Shown here: positions 1 through 6,770 of the stretch, one piece after another | How the letters are laid out: each line of letters starts with the position of its first letter | Position numbering within the stretch: the stretch's first letter is position 1 | Assembly (NCBI GenBank): GCA_002453275.1 | Contig: DKGN01000090.1 | Location: forward strand, 1 to 17,694 | Direction of reading: 5' to 3' | DNA from: Caryophanales bacterium UBA6769 | GTDB lineage: Bacteria; Bacillota; Bacilli; Bacillales; UBA6769 | DNA length: 17,694 bases | The notes under the pieces: generated by a model | What the model saw: the letters and a program-made list of their open reading frames with translations, nothing else | The model's database searches: none | What the model was told of the DNA's origin: nothing | Translations under genes and position numbers: made by a program

Positions 1-562
1 CACCAATCCCTGTCGGTCCACCATCAATCATACCAGCAATTTTGCCATCTAAATCCGCTACCACATGTGCGGCAGTTGTCGGACTCGGTTTACCCGAACG
101 ATTCGCACTCGGGGCTGCAATTGGTACATTTGCTTTTTCAATTAAGGCTAATGCTATCGGGTGATCTGGCATACGAACAGCGATCGTTTCTAAGCCTGCT
201 GTAGCGTTCGTGTTAATGTTTTTCCCTTTTGGAAAAATAATCGTTAATGGACCTGGCCAAAATGCTGTCATTAACTTTCGCGCACTGTCTGGTACGTCTT
301 CCACGATCTCTTCAAGTTGCATTTCTGAGTAGATGTGGATAATTAACGGGTTATCAGCAGGTCTGCCTTTTGCAAGAAATATCTTCTTTATCGCTTCATG
401 AGAAAGTGCGTTCGCCCCTAGTCCGTACACTGTTTCCGTCGGGAATGCTACGACCTCATTTTCTGTTAATAATTTGGCTGCTTCTGCAATTTCAGGACGT
501 TCAATTAAATTACTCACATCTTTATCCACAGCCCACTTCGACATTTTCCCTGTTTTTTCCAC
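1..562 (-). CDS. tsaC: Threonylcarbamoyl-AMP synthase (Sua5/YrdC/YwlC family), 3' end outside window
   Basis: Makes L-threonylcarbamoyladenylate from threonine, bicarbonate and ATP, the first step of t6A modification of ANN-decoding tRNAs in the cytosol. About 187 residues of the N-terminal YrdC domain are visible: the PTETVYGLGANA motif, the KGRPADNPLIIHI segment with the Lys/Arg ligands, and APSANRSGKPSPT with the Ser-Ala-Asn motif near the left edge. The reading frame is open to base 1, so the C-terminal part (a Sua5-type domain in the B. subtilis protein) is cut off. I chose a GTG start at 562, giving MEKTGKMSKWAVDK, because a GAAG-type ribosome binding site lies about 8 bases upstream and B. 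subtilis YwlC has a similar N-terminal length; an in-frame ATG at 544 is the alternative. It follows spoIIR on the same strand, the usual Bacillus neighbour. The start region carries DnaA boxes. Confidence 0.9.
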   Translation of the reverse strand, partial: MEKTGKMSKWAVDKDVSNLIERPEIAEAAKLLTENEVVAFPTETVYGLGANALSHEAIKKIFLAKGRPADNPLIIHIYSEMQLEEIVEDVPDSARKLMTAFWPGPLTIIFPKGKNINTNATAGLETIAVRMPDHPIALALIEKANVPIAAPSANRSGKPSPTTAAHVVADLDGKIAGMIDGGPTGIG

Positions 563-687
563 AATGTCACTTCTTTTCTTCCGTTTTAATCACAACTTAC
601 TATTTTTTACAAGTAGTTGTACACATTTTGTGGATAAGTTAAGCTGATTTGTTAACAACTAAAAGAAGCCTTTTAACTTTTTCCACA
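334..687. promoter_or_regulatory. DnaA-box cluster around the tsaC start and spoIIR-tsaC gap
   Basis: Three perfect copies of the DnaA box TTATCCACA occur within 304 bp: 334-342 (minus strand), 522-530 (plus) and 629-637 (minus). One-mismatch copies (TTTTCCACA) are at 555-563 and 679-687, and two-mismatch copies at 586-594 and 617-625. By chance a perfect 9-mer on either strand is expected about 0.1 times in the whole window. The first two lie inside the tsaC coding region, the third in the intergenic gap. From memory, the ywlC locus is one of the stable DnaA-binding clusters outside oriC in B. subtilis; I could not check this here. The likely role is titration of DnaA or local transcription control. 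Confidence 0.7.
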
Positions 688-1306
688 AGTTTGAAAACCA
701 TTCTACAATGAAAAAGGTTACTTCAATGTCATGTTCTTCACTGTCATTCCCTGTTAGCGATATGTCCTTATCTGCTTCGAGATCTTCAGCATACTCTTCT
801 TCTTCTTTTACCGCTTCCCCACTATCGATGTCAAGAAAACAGAGTGGTGGAAAAAGAACACACCACCAATTTGCGCCTAAGCCGTCACCTAAAGAAATTA
901 AAACTGTTTCGTATTCTCCAGCAGGGTAAATAAAACTACCATACAACTTCGTCGGAAAAGCGACTGAACCGAGTTTCACGGAGTAAGGGATATTTAAACC
1001 TGCTTGTCGTAATTCTTTTTTTACTAGTTTGCGAATGTCCGGCAAATGCTCTTTAATTACCTCTCGTGCCTGCTCTACCGAACGGTACTGTTCAACCCAT
1101 GATGAGATTTCTGCGCGCACTGTATCGCGAATTTGTCGCTTGACCTCTTGGTCTTGATCTGAGTTACTGTTTGCTAATATGCGAAGACGAATCGCATCGT
1201 CTGGAATAATGTTCGCTTGGAGTTGACCTTCATTCATAGGTAATAGAATACTAGAATAAAAAACACAGATTGATAAAAATAAAAAAATGATTGCTTCTCG
1301 TTTCAT
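659..1306 (-). CDS. spoIIR: Stage II sporulation protein R
   Basis: SpoIIR is made in the forespore and secreted to the intermembrane space, where it triggers SpoIIGA to process pro-sigma-E in the mother cell. The 215-residue product starts MKREAIIFLFLSICVFYSS, a hydrophobic export signal or anchor. It then has the family segments DDAIRLRILANSNSDQDQ and LGDGLGANWWCVLFPPLCF. The C-terminal 60 residues are acidic and low in complexity, a variable tail. The frame is open further upstream to 1384, but the ATG at 1306 is preferred: it gives a standard signal sequence and an AAAGGA/GGTG ribosome binding region lies just upstream. It lies 132 bp after prmC and 96 bp before tsaC. I looked for a sigma-F promoter upstream and found no convincing match. 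Confidence 0.93.
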   Translation of the reverse strand: MKREAIIFLFLSICVFYSSILLPMNEGQLQANIIPDDAIRLRILANSNSDQDQEVKRQIRDTVRAEISSWVEQYRSVEQAREVIKEHLPDIRKLVKKELRQAGLNIPYSVKLGSVAFPTKLYGSFIYPAGEYETVLISLGDGLGANWWCVLFPPLCFLDIDSGEAVKEEEEYAEDLEADKDISLTGNDSEEHDIEVTFFIVEWFSNLWKKLKGFF

Positions 1307-1438
1307 GATTCCACACCGTCCTTTCAGCAAACAGTTTGGACAGCTATGCTCTCTTTTAAACGAAAAACAATCTATGAAAATCATACAATAATCGACAACG
1401 GTCCGTATCCCAATGTATATATGTCTGATGCTTATCAG

Positions 1439-2305
1439 TTAAAAACCAATTTCTGCTGTAACGATCCGATCCTTTTGATTAATGTCATAAGTCGTCTCGA
1501 TAAGTGCAGTCGGAAATTCGGAGCGCAGTAGATCAGCGACAGTATTTGACTGCCCGACACCAACCTCAAATCCGACAATTACTTGTTCACGCATCACCTT
1601 CTGTAATGACTTGATCATCCGTCGATAAAAGTTATACCCATCGGCCCCACCGTCTAGTGCAGAAAGAGGTTCATGCTCACGGACGCCAATGTCCAATGCC
1701 GCAATTTCTTCAGATTCAATGTACGGAGGATTAGATACGATTACGTCAAAGCGTTGACTAGTCGTAATGACGGGTTCAAATAAATCACCTTGGAGAAAGG
1801 AAACGTTACACGCCTGTAAGCGTTTGGCATTTTTGCTTGCGACTGCAAGTGCTTCTGCTGACAGATCAATTGCAGTCACTTCTGTTTTTTGCTCTTCGAG
1901 TGCAAGTGTAATCGCGATAACGCCGCTGCCCGTTCCTACATCGACACTTGCGATTGTTTGCTTGTTTGCGAAACGGTTGTTTATTTTTTTTAGGATGAGT
2001 TGAATGAGCTCTTCTGTTTCAGGTCGTGGGATCAGAACGGCCTCATTCACAAGAAAAGAACGGCCGTAAAACTGTTCCTCCCCGATTAAATATTGAACAG
2101 GAACGCCTTGCTTGTGCAAATGAACGTGTTCTTTAAATGCGGCAAGAACAGACGGGGGGCAATTATCCCTTAATTGCAATAGTAAGCCTGTTCGATCACA
2201 GCCTAAGTGATGTTGAAGCAAAAGCTCATGTGCATTTCCTGCTTTATTTAAAAAAGAAGAAGCCCATTGTAAGGCTTCGATAATCCGCCAGTCTGTCTTA
2301 CTCAT
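1439..2305 (-). CDS. prmC: Release factor glutamine methyltransferase
   Basis: Transfers a methyl group from S-adenosylmethionine to the glutamine of the GGQ motif in peptide-chain release factors, which improves termination. The 288-residue protein has an N-terminal helical substrate-binding domain (about 1-90), the family segment IPRPETEEL (92-100), the SAM-binding motif DVGTGSG (122-128) and the catalytic NPPY (192-195) that holds the target glutamine amide. Its ATG overlaps the TAA stop of prfA by one base (TAATG), so the enzyme is translationally coupled to its substrate RF1. Length and motifs are normal for the family. A 5-bp hairpin directly after the stop (1425-1438) is too weak to be called a terminator. 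Confidence 0.95.
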   Translation of the reverse strand: MSKTDWRIIEALQWASSFLNKAGNAHELLLQHHLGCDRTGLLLQLRDNCPPSVLAAFKEHVHLHKQGVPVQYLIGEEQFYGRSFLVNEAVLIPRPETEELIQLILKKINNRFANKQTIASVDVGTGSGVIAITLALEEQKTEVTAIDLSAEALAVASKNAKRLQACNVSFLQGDLFEPVITTSQRFDVIVSNPPYIESEEIAALDIGVREHEPLSALDGGADGYNFYRRMIKSLQKVMREQVIVGFEVGVGQSNTVADLLRSEFPTALIETTYDINQKDRIVTAEIGF

Positions 2306-3375
2306 TAGGAACCGACCTGCTTCATCCGTTCTGCTTGATCTTCGATAATTAAAGCATCGACAAACTCGTCAATTTTTCCTTCTAAAATTTGATCAAGCTT
2401 TTGGATTGTTAAGCCGATCCGATGATCAGTGACACGGTTTTGCGGAAAGTTGTATGTTCGAATACGTTCAGAACGATCCCCTGTTCCAACGGCTGATTTT
2501 CTCGTTGCATCATATTCGTCTTGGGCTTCCTGTTGGTATTTATCATAAATGCGTGCTCGCAATACTTTCATCGCTTTTTCCCTGTTTTTAATTTGTGATT
2601 TTTCGTCTTGACACGAGACGACAATCCCTGTTGGCACGTGTGTTAACCGAACAGCTGACATCGTCGTATTCACGCTCTGGCCTCCTGGACCGCTCGAGGC
2701 GAATGTGTCTACGCGAATGTCTTTTTCATGAACATCTACTTCAACTTCCTCTGCTTCAGGAAGAACGGCAACCGTTGCGGTAGACGTATGGATTCGACCG
2801 CCCGATTCCGTTTGGGGAACACGTTGGACTCGGTGGGCGCCATTTTCATATTTCATACGGGAATATGCACCTTTACCATTAATCATGAAAATAATTTCTT
2901 TATAGCCACCAATTTCTGTGTATGTCGCTTCAATGATTTCAGTTTTCCAATTTTGCATTTCTGCATAGCGGCTGTACATACGATATAGATCAGCAGCAAA
3001 AAGAGCCGCTTCATCGCCACCAGCAGCTCCCCGAACTTCAACGATGACGTTCTTTTCATCGTTCGGATCTTTTGGTAAAAGCAATACTTTCAATCGTTCC
3101 GTAAGGTCTTCTTCTTGTTCTTCAAGTTCATCAATTTCCATTTTGACCATGTCGTGCATGTCGTCATCCAATTTTTCTGTGAGCATCGATTTTGCATCGT
3201 CAAGCTCATCTTTCACTTGTTTATAATCACGGTATACTTGAACTGTATCTTCTAAGTCTGATTGTTCTTTCGAATAATCTTTCAATTTCTCTGGATCCGT
3301 GAGGACATCGGGATCACTTAAGAGAAGGTTCAATTCTTCATAACGGTCTTCAAGCGCTTGTAAGCGTTCATACAC
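2305..3375 (-). CDS. prfA: Peptide chain release factor 1
   Basis: Class I release factor that reads UAA and UAG in the ribosomal A site and triggers peptide release. The 356-residue protein matches B. subtilis RF1 in length. It shows an N-terminal helical domain, the codon-recognition tripeptide PQT (187-189, the P-x-T motif of RF1), SGGRIHTSTATVAVLPEAEE, and the catalytic GGQ loop (231-233) in SSGPGGQSVNTTMSAVRLTH. The start is GTG at 3375 with GGAG about ten bases upstream; MYERLQALEDRYEEL aligns with the usual N-terminus. It is the first gene of a prfA-prmC pair and has its own promoter candidate upstream. Confidence 0.97.
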   Translation of the reverse strand: MYERLQALEDRYEELNLLLSDPDVLTDPEKLKDYSKEQSDLEDTVQVYRDYKQVKDELDDAKSMLTEKLDDDMHDMVKMEIDELEEQEEDLTERLKVLLLPKDPNDEKNVIVEVRGAAGGDEAALFAADLYRMYSRYAEMQNWKTEIIEATYTEIGGYKEIIFMINGKGAYSRMKYENGAHRVQRVPQTESGGRIHTSTATVAVLPEAEEVEVDVHEKDIRVDTFASSGPGGQSVNTTMSAVRLTHVPTGIVVSCQDEKSQIKNREKAMKVLRARIYDKYQQEAQDEYDATRKSAVGTGDRSERIRTYNFPQNRVTDHRIGLTIQKLDQILEGKIDEFVDALIIEDQAERMKQVGS

Positions 3376-3423
3376 TGCTATTCCACTCCAATCTATTGCA
3401 TCAACAAATCATGTAACAGTCCT

Positions 3424-3453
3424 ATTATATAATATGAAGGCTTTTTTACACAA
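3424..3453 (-). promoter_or_regulatory. Candidate sigma-A promoter of prfA-prmC
   Basis: On the minus strand a perfect -10 TATAAT (3424-3429) lies 18 bases after a weak -35 TTGTGT (3448-3453, first three bases match). It is in the gap between the lipoprotein terminator and the prfA start, giving a leader of about 40 bases. The -10 and the position are good; the -35 is poor. Confidence 0.5.
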
Positions 3454-3469
3454 TACTGGAAGAATAACA

Positions 3470-3497
3470 ATTGCCTCAACGGTTTCGTTGAGGCAAT
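3470..3497 (-). terminator. Hairpin terminator after the lipoprotein gene
   Basis: Perfect 11-bp inverted repeat ATTGCCTCAAC / GTTGAGGCAAT with a 6-base loop, starting ten bases after the stop of the 3507-3935 gene. On the minus strand it is followed by TGTTATT, only a modest T-tract, so termination may be partial. It separates the lipoprotein gene from prfA. Confidence 0.7.
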
Positions 3498-3506
3498 GAT
3501 TCATTC

Positions 3507-3935
3507 TTATCCGTTCACCATAATCCGAATCGTATAGCGGGGCATAGCCTTTTGAATTTTGTCGTGAAGGGTGTCGATGTCATCTTGTGACATCGAACGA
3601 GGAGGATTCACTTGAACGTAGGCGCGATTACCGACTATCGCGACCATACCTGGCTCGAATTTGCTTTCCACTTTCACAAGGTGACGGATTTTATCTTGGT
3701 CGTCGCTAATCGACTGTTTTGAAGCAGAGAGGTTTCTAATGCTTTGCGGATTTTGGTTCATATCAGAATTGTAACGAACGCCTTCCCCGCTTTGTGTCCA
3801 TTTATAATTGATTGGACCTACACCAAAAAACTGATCTCTCATCGGCTTTTGGTCTGTGTCGGCTTGTGGAGGCGATGGATTTGTACAGGCAGCAAGCATC
3901 GCAACCAAAGTGCCGGTGAGTACCATTCGTTTCAT
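3507..3935 (-). CDS. Small lipoprotein, possibly YhcN/YlaJ-like sporulation lipoprotein
   Basis: A 142-residue predicted lipoprotein. It starts MKRMVLTGTLVAMLAAC, a type II signal peptide with lipobox L-A-A-C and the lipidated Cys at 17, followed by a Pro/Asp-rich linker. The C-terminal 60 residues (about 80-140, with KFEPGMVAIVGNRAYVQVNP and a helix-strand end) resemble by eye the YhcN/YlaJ sporulation lipoprotein domain, which has a similar valine-rich strand and asparagine turn; this assignment is uncertain. The ribosome binding site GGGGAGGTG is very strong, 7 bases before the ATG. It stands alone between two terminators, with a TATAAT at 3982-3987 but no clear -35. In B. subtilis this position is, from memory, held by other genes (racA, tdk), so it is an accessory gene here. 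Confidence 0.75.
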   Translation of the reverse strand: MKRMVLTGTLVAMLAACTNPSPPQADTDQKPMRDQFFGVGPINYKWTQSGEGVRYNSDMNQNPQSIRNLSASKQSISDDQDKIRHLVKVESKFEPGMVAIVGNRAYVQVNPPRSMSQDDIDTLHDKIQKAMPRYTIRIMVNG

Positions 3936-4012
3936 GAATAGACACCTCCCCTTATCCGTTAAGGTGTCCGAGTCATGGAGAATTATAGGTGCTTGTTTAT
4001 ACCATTAATGAC

Positions 4013-4038
4013 AAAAACTCTCTGTTAGGAGAGTTTTT
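4013..4038 (-). terminator. Rho-independent terminator of rpmE
   Basis: Perfect 10-bp inverted repeat AAAAACTCTC / GAGAGTTTTT with loop TGTTAG, starting ten bases after the rpmE stop. The run of T on the minus strand follows directly, and the A-rich opposite side could also let it work in the other direction. Confidence 0.9.
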
Positions 4039-4047
4039 TCAAATGGC

Positions 4048-4248
4048 TTATTCGAGATTATATTTTTTCTTAAAGCGGTCCACACGACCACCTGCATCAG
4101 CAAATTTTTGACGACCTGTATAAAATGGGTGGCATTCTGAACACATTTCAACACGTAGCTGTTCTTTTACTGAGCCTGTTTCAAATTCATTCCCACATGA
4201 ACAAGTCACTTTTACTTTTTGATACTTCGGATGAATACCAGTTTTCAT
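4048..4248 (-). CDS. rpmE: 50S ribosomal protein L31, zinc-binding form
   Basis: L31 sits at the central protuberance and bridges the subunits. The 66-residue product MKTGIHPKYQ... carries the four zinc ligands Cys16, Cys18, Cys36 and Cys39 (CSC and CSEC), which marks the C+ form that in Bacillus is replaced by the zinc-free L31 (YtiA) when zinc is scarce. The C-terminal HPFYTGRQKFADAGGRVDRFKKKYNLE matches the family. An in-frame TTG three codons earlier is rejected because the GGAG ribosome binding site abuts it; that site is nine bases before the ATG at 4248. The gene follows rho but has its own promoter, a leader hairpin and a strong terminator, so it is a single-gene unit. Confidence 0.97.
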   Translation of the reverse strand: MKTGIHPKYQKVKVTCSCGNEFETGSVKEQLRVEMCSECHPFYTGRQKFADAGGRVDRFKKKYNLE

Positions 4249-4268
4249 CACGTTCAACTCCTTCCGCC

Positions 4269-4288
4269 CTGAATTTCAAAAAATCCAG
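4269..4288 (-). ncRNA. rpmE leader hairpin (possible L31 autoregulatory leader)
   Basis: The RNA of the rpmE leader can form an 8-bp stem, CTGGATTT / AAATTCAG with one G-U pair and a TTTG loop, placed a few bases before the ribosome binding site. Firmicutes L31 leaders are known as ribosomal-protein binding motifs, so autoregulation is plausible. I cannot confirm the consensus by eye. Confidence 0.35.
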
Positions 4289-4311
4289 AGTTTACTTAAA
4301 CGTACAGAAGA

Positions 4312-4340
4312 ATTATAACAGCGTGAAAAAAAAATCGCAA
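4312..4340 (-). promoter_or_regulatory. Sigma-A promoter of rpmE
   Basis: Minus strand: -35 TTGCGA (4335-4340, 4 of 6), 17-base spacer that starts with nine T, and a perfect -10 TATAAT (4312-4317). The start would be near 4305, giving a leader of about 57 bases that contains the hairpin at 4269-4288. The T-run in the spacer also follows the rho terminator hairpin. Confidence 0.75.
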
Positions 4341-4353
4341 GTGCTATCTTTTC

Positions 4354-4381
4354 AATAACACTTGGTTAAGCTAGTGTTATT
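4354..4381 (-). terminator. Hairpin after rho
   Basis: Perfect 9-bp inverted repeat AATAACACT / AGTGTTATT with a 10-base loop, immediately after the rho stop codon at 4384-4386. The directly following bases are not T-rich on the minus strand (GAAAAGATAG), but a nine-T run lies about 20 bases further on. It may be a partial terminator or an RNA 3' end stabiliser. Confidence 0.55.
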
Positions 4382-4383
4382 TG

Positions 4384-5643
4384 TTAGTCTCCGCTTTTAT
4401 CTTTTTCAAATCGCTCAAAAAATTCTTCGTTCGTTTTTGTTTCTTTTAGTCGTTTTAGGAAATGTTCAACAAATTCTAGCGAGCCATCCATCGTTTTCCG
4501 CATCGCCCAGAGTATATCCAATTCATTTTTCGGTAGCAGAAGTTCTTCTTTTCTTGTGCCCGAACGTGTAATATCAATGGCTGGAAATATGCGTCGTTCC
4601 GCTAGGCGTCTGTCAAGGTGGAGTTCCATATTGCCTGTCCCTTTAAATTCCTCGTAAATGACATCATCCATACGTGAGCCTGTGTCAACGAGTGCGGTCG
4701 CTAAAATCGTTAAGCTTCCTCCTTCTTCAATGTTTCGTGCTGCACCGAAAAATCGTTTCGGACGGTGAAAGGCTGCTGGATCAATTCCACCTGAAAGGGT
4801 TCTTCCGCTCGGAGGGATGACTAAGTTAAACGCTCGCGCTAATCTCGTTATACTATCAAGTAAAATGATGACGTCTTTTTTATGTTCGACGAGGCGCATC
4901 GCTCTCTCGAGGACGAGCTCGGCAACTTTTATATGGTTTTCTGGCGTTTCATCAAAGGTCGAATGCACGACATCGCCTTTTACAGATCGCTCAATATCAG
5001 TTACTTCTTCAGGTCGCTCATCAATTAATAATACGATAAGCTCTGCTTCAGGATGATTAACAGAAACACTATTGGCAATTTCTTTAAGGAGCATCGTTTT
5101 CCCAGCTTTTGGCGGGGCTACGATGAGACCTCTTTGACCAAATCCTACTGGTGCAATCATGTCCATAATCCGTGTAGAGATTTTGTTCGGTTCGACTTCT
5201 AGGTTTATTTTTCGTTCAGGGTATAAAGGTGTGAGGGCAGGAAAGTGAACGCGATCTTTTGCTGACTCAGGTTCTTCTCCATTCACTGCTTCAACGTGAA
5301 GCAATCCGTAATACCGTTCATTCTCTTTCGGGGGACGTACTTTACCGGAAACGTTGTCTCCGTTTCTTAAATCAAATCTGCGAATTTGTGAAGCAGAAAT
5401 ATAAATGTCTTCCATACTCGGTGAATAATTAATCGGGCGTAAAAAACCAAAGCCTTCGTTCGGAATAATTTCCAATATTCCTTCCATAAATAAAAGTCCG
5501 TCTTGTTCAGCTTGTGCTTTTAAAATAGAAAATATAAGTTCTTTTTTATTTAATTTGCTGTAGTACGATACTTTGTATTTTTTCGCCTGTTCATACAGAT
5601 CTTTCAGTTTCATATTTTCCAATTCTGATAGATTTACTCCCAT
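4384..5643 (-). CDS. rho: Transcription termination factor Rho
   Basis: Hexameric RNA helicase/ATPase that ends untranslated and antisense transcripts. The 419-residue protein has the Rho N-terminal domain (about 5-50), the RNA-binding cold-shock domain with the GFGFLRP motif (about 55-120), and the RecA-like ATPase with Walker A APPKAGKT (176-183), LLIDERPEEVTDIERSV (Walker B region) and the central-pore loops in GSRMDDVIYEEFKGTGN. It is close to B. subtilis Rho and has no large insertion between the RNA-binding and ATPase domains. The ATG at 5643 has a GGTG box about six bases upstream, weaker than its neighbours. It lies between glpX and rpmE, as in B. subtilis, with its own promoter about 100 bases upstream. 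Confidence 0.97.
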   Translation of the reverse strand: MGVNLSELENMKLKDLYEQAKKYKVSYYSKLNKKELIFSILKAQAEQDGLLFMEGILEIIPNEGFGFLRPINYSPSMEDIYISASQIRRFDLRNGDNVSGKVRPPKENERYYGLLHVEAVNGEEPESAKDRVHFPALTPLYPERKINLEVEPNKISTRIMDMIAPVGFGQRGLIVAPPKAGKTMLLKEIANSVSVNHPEAELIVLLIDERPEEVTDIERSVKGDVVHSTFDETPENHIKVAELVLERAMRLVEHKKDVIILLDSITRLARAFNLVIPPSGRTLSGGIDPAAFHRPKRFFGAARNIEEGGSLTILATALVDTGSRMDDVIYEEFKGTGNMELHLDRRLAERRIFPAIDITRSGTRKEELLLPKNELDILWAMRKTMDGSLEFVEHFLKRLKETKTNEEFFERFEKDKSGD

Positions 5644-5686
5644 TATGACACCACTCTTTATTTAATTTTTTCAAAGCTATACTTTT

Positions 5687-5739
5687 GCTTGGGGTTGTTG
5701 AAATTGAAGCAGAATTTAGAAGCATGAGAGGTTAAAGCG
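5687..5739 (-). promoter_or_regulatory. C-rich, G-poor rho leader (rut-like)
   Basis: Of 53 bases of the untranslated leader, 18 are C and only 4 are G on the RNA strand, with many YC dinucleotides and a CCCC run. This is the composition that Rho prefers for loading. Rho is known to repress its own synthesis in several bacteria, so this stretch is a candidate autoregulatory site. The call rests on composition alone. Confidence 0.4.
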
Positions 5740-5748
5740 TTCCCACTA

Positions 5749-5777
5749 AATATAGCGGGAAACGGCTACGTTAGCAA
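5749..5777 (-). promoter_or_regulatory. Sigma-A promoter of rho
   Basis: Minus strand: -35 TTGCTA (5772-5777, 4 of 6), exact 17-base spacer, -10 TATATT (5749-5754, 5 of 6). The start falls near 5742, giving a leader of about 99 bases before the rho ATG. A short imperfect hairpin (5740-5761) overlaps the -10 and is probably incidental. Confidence 0.65.
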
Positions 5778-5812
5778 GTGTACCCAATTTACTTAAAATC
5801 CATAACTATATT

Positions 5813-6760
5813 TCAGTTTTTCTGTACGTTATGCTGGGTAGCAATTTTTCGAATGGTACCTGACTTTGCACTCATAATGAGGGTTTCTGTTTCGATGTAA
5901 TTCCCAGAGAAGTGAACACCCTTCACGAGTTCACCATTTGTTACTCCTGTAGCGGCAAAGATTGCGTCGTCTCCTTTTACGAGATCGTCGGTTCGGAATA
6001 CTTGCTCAATGTTAGCAATACCCATCGCTTTGCAACGATTGATTTCTTCTTCGGTTTGAGGTGCTAACTTTCCTATGAGCTCACCTCCGAGGCATTTCAT
6101 TGCCACAGCAGCTAGCACACCTTCTGGAGCCCCTCCCTGTCCGAATAAAATATCGACATCTGTTCCTGCATAAGCTGTATTAATTGCAGCTGCAACGTCA
6201 CCGTCGGTAATTAATTTAATTCTTGCGCCAGCCTCACGAATGTCTTCAATAAGCTTTGCATGGCGATCGCGAAGAAGGACTGTTGCGACGACATCTTCGA
6301 TATCTTTGTTTTTTGCTTTTGCGACTGCTCGTAAGTTGTCTGCGACAGAAGCATTGATATCGACTTGTCCAACAGCTTCCTGACCGACGGCAATTTTGTG
6401 CATATACATGTCAGGGGCGTGCAGTAATTGACCTCTCTCTGCAATTGCTACGACGGCAAGTGCATTTGCTGAACCTGTTGCAACGATGCTTGTTCCTTCA
6501 AGCGGATCAACTGCAATGTCGACCTTTGGACCGTTGCCTGATCCTAGCTTTTCACCGATGTAAAGCATTGGCGCCTCGTCCATTTCACCTTCACCAATGA
6601 CGACGATTCCTTCCATCGGAATCGTATCAAAAACATTCCTCATTGCTGTTGTCGCCGCTTCATCTGCATCGTCTTTTTTTCCTTTTCCAAACCATGTCGC
6701 TGATGAAATAGCAGCTGCTTCTGTTACACGTGCAATATCCAATGTTAATTGTCTTTCCAT
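5813..6760 (-). CDS. glpX: Fructose-1,6-bisphosphatase class II (GlpX)
   Basis: Hydrolyses fructose 1,6-bisphosphate to fructose 6-phosphate in gluconeogenesis, metal dependent. The 315-residue protein begins MERQLTLDIARVTEAAAI. It shows the class II motifs GEGEMDEAPML (56-66), VDPLEGT (84-90), HAPDMYMHKIAVG and GQGGAPEGVLAA, which carry the metal and substrate ligands. The frame is open 26 codons further upstream, but that would run into murA; the ATG at 6760 has AGGAG seven bases upstream and fits the family N-terminus. Only ten bases separate it from the murA stop, so it is co-transcribed with murA. The 26-residue upstream extension has no family support. Confidence 0.95.
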   Translation of the reverse strand: MERQLTLDIARVTEAAAISSATWFGKGKKDDADEAATTAMRNVFDTIPMEGIVVIGEGEMDEAPMLYIGEKLGSGNGPKVDIAVDPLEGTSIVATGSANALAVVAIAERGQLLHAPDMYMHKIAVGQEAVGQVDINASVADNLRAVAKAKNKDIEDVVATVLLRDRHAKLIEDIREAGARIKLITDGDVAAAINTAYAGTDVDILFGQGGAPEGVLAAVAMKCLGGELIGKLAPQTEEEINRCKAMGIANIEQVFRTDDLVKGDDAIFAATGVTNGELVKGVHFSGNYIETETLIMSAKSGTIRKIATQHNVQKN

Positions 6761-6770
6761 TATCTCTCTC

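Noticed and set aside
1307..1384. Upstream extension of spoIIR by 26 codons including a Cys-Pro-Asn-Cys motif
   Set aside because: The extension precedes a normal export signal beginning MKREAIIF and has no family support; the ATG at 1306 fits SpoIIR better.
1425..1438. Short hairpin just after prmC
   Set aside because: 5-bp stem without T-tract, likely chance.
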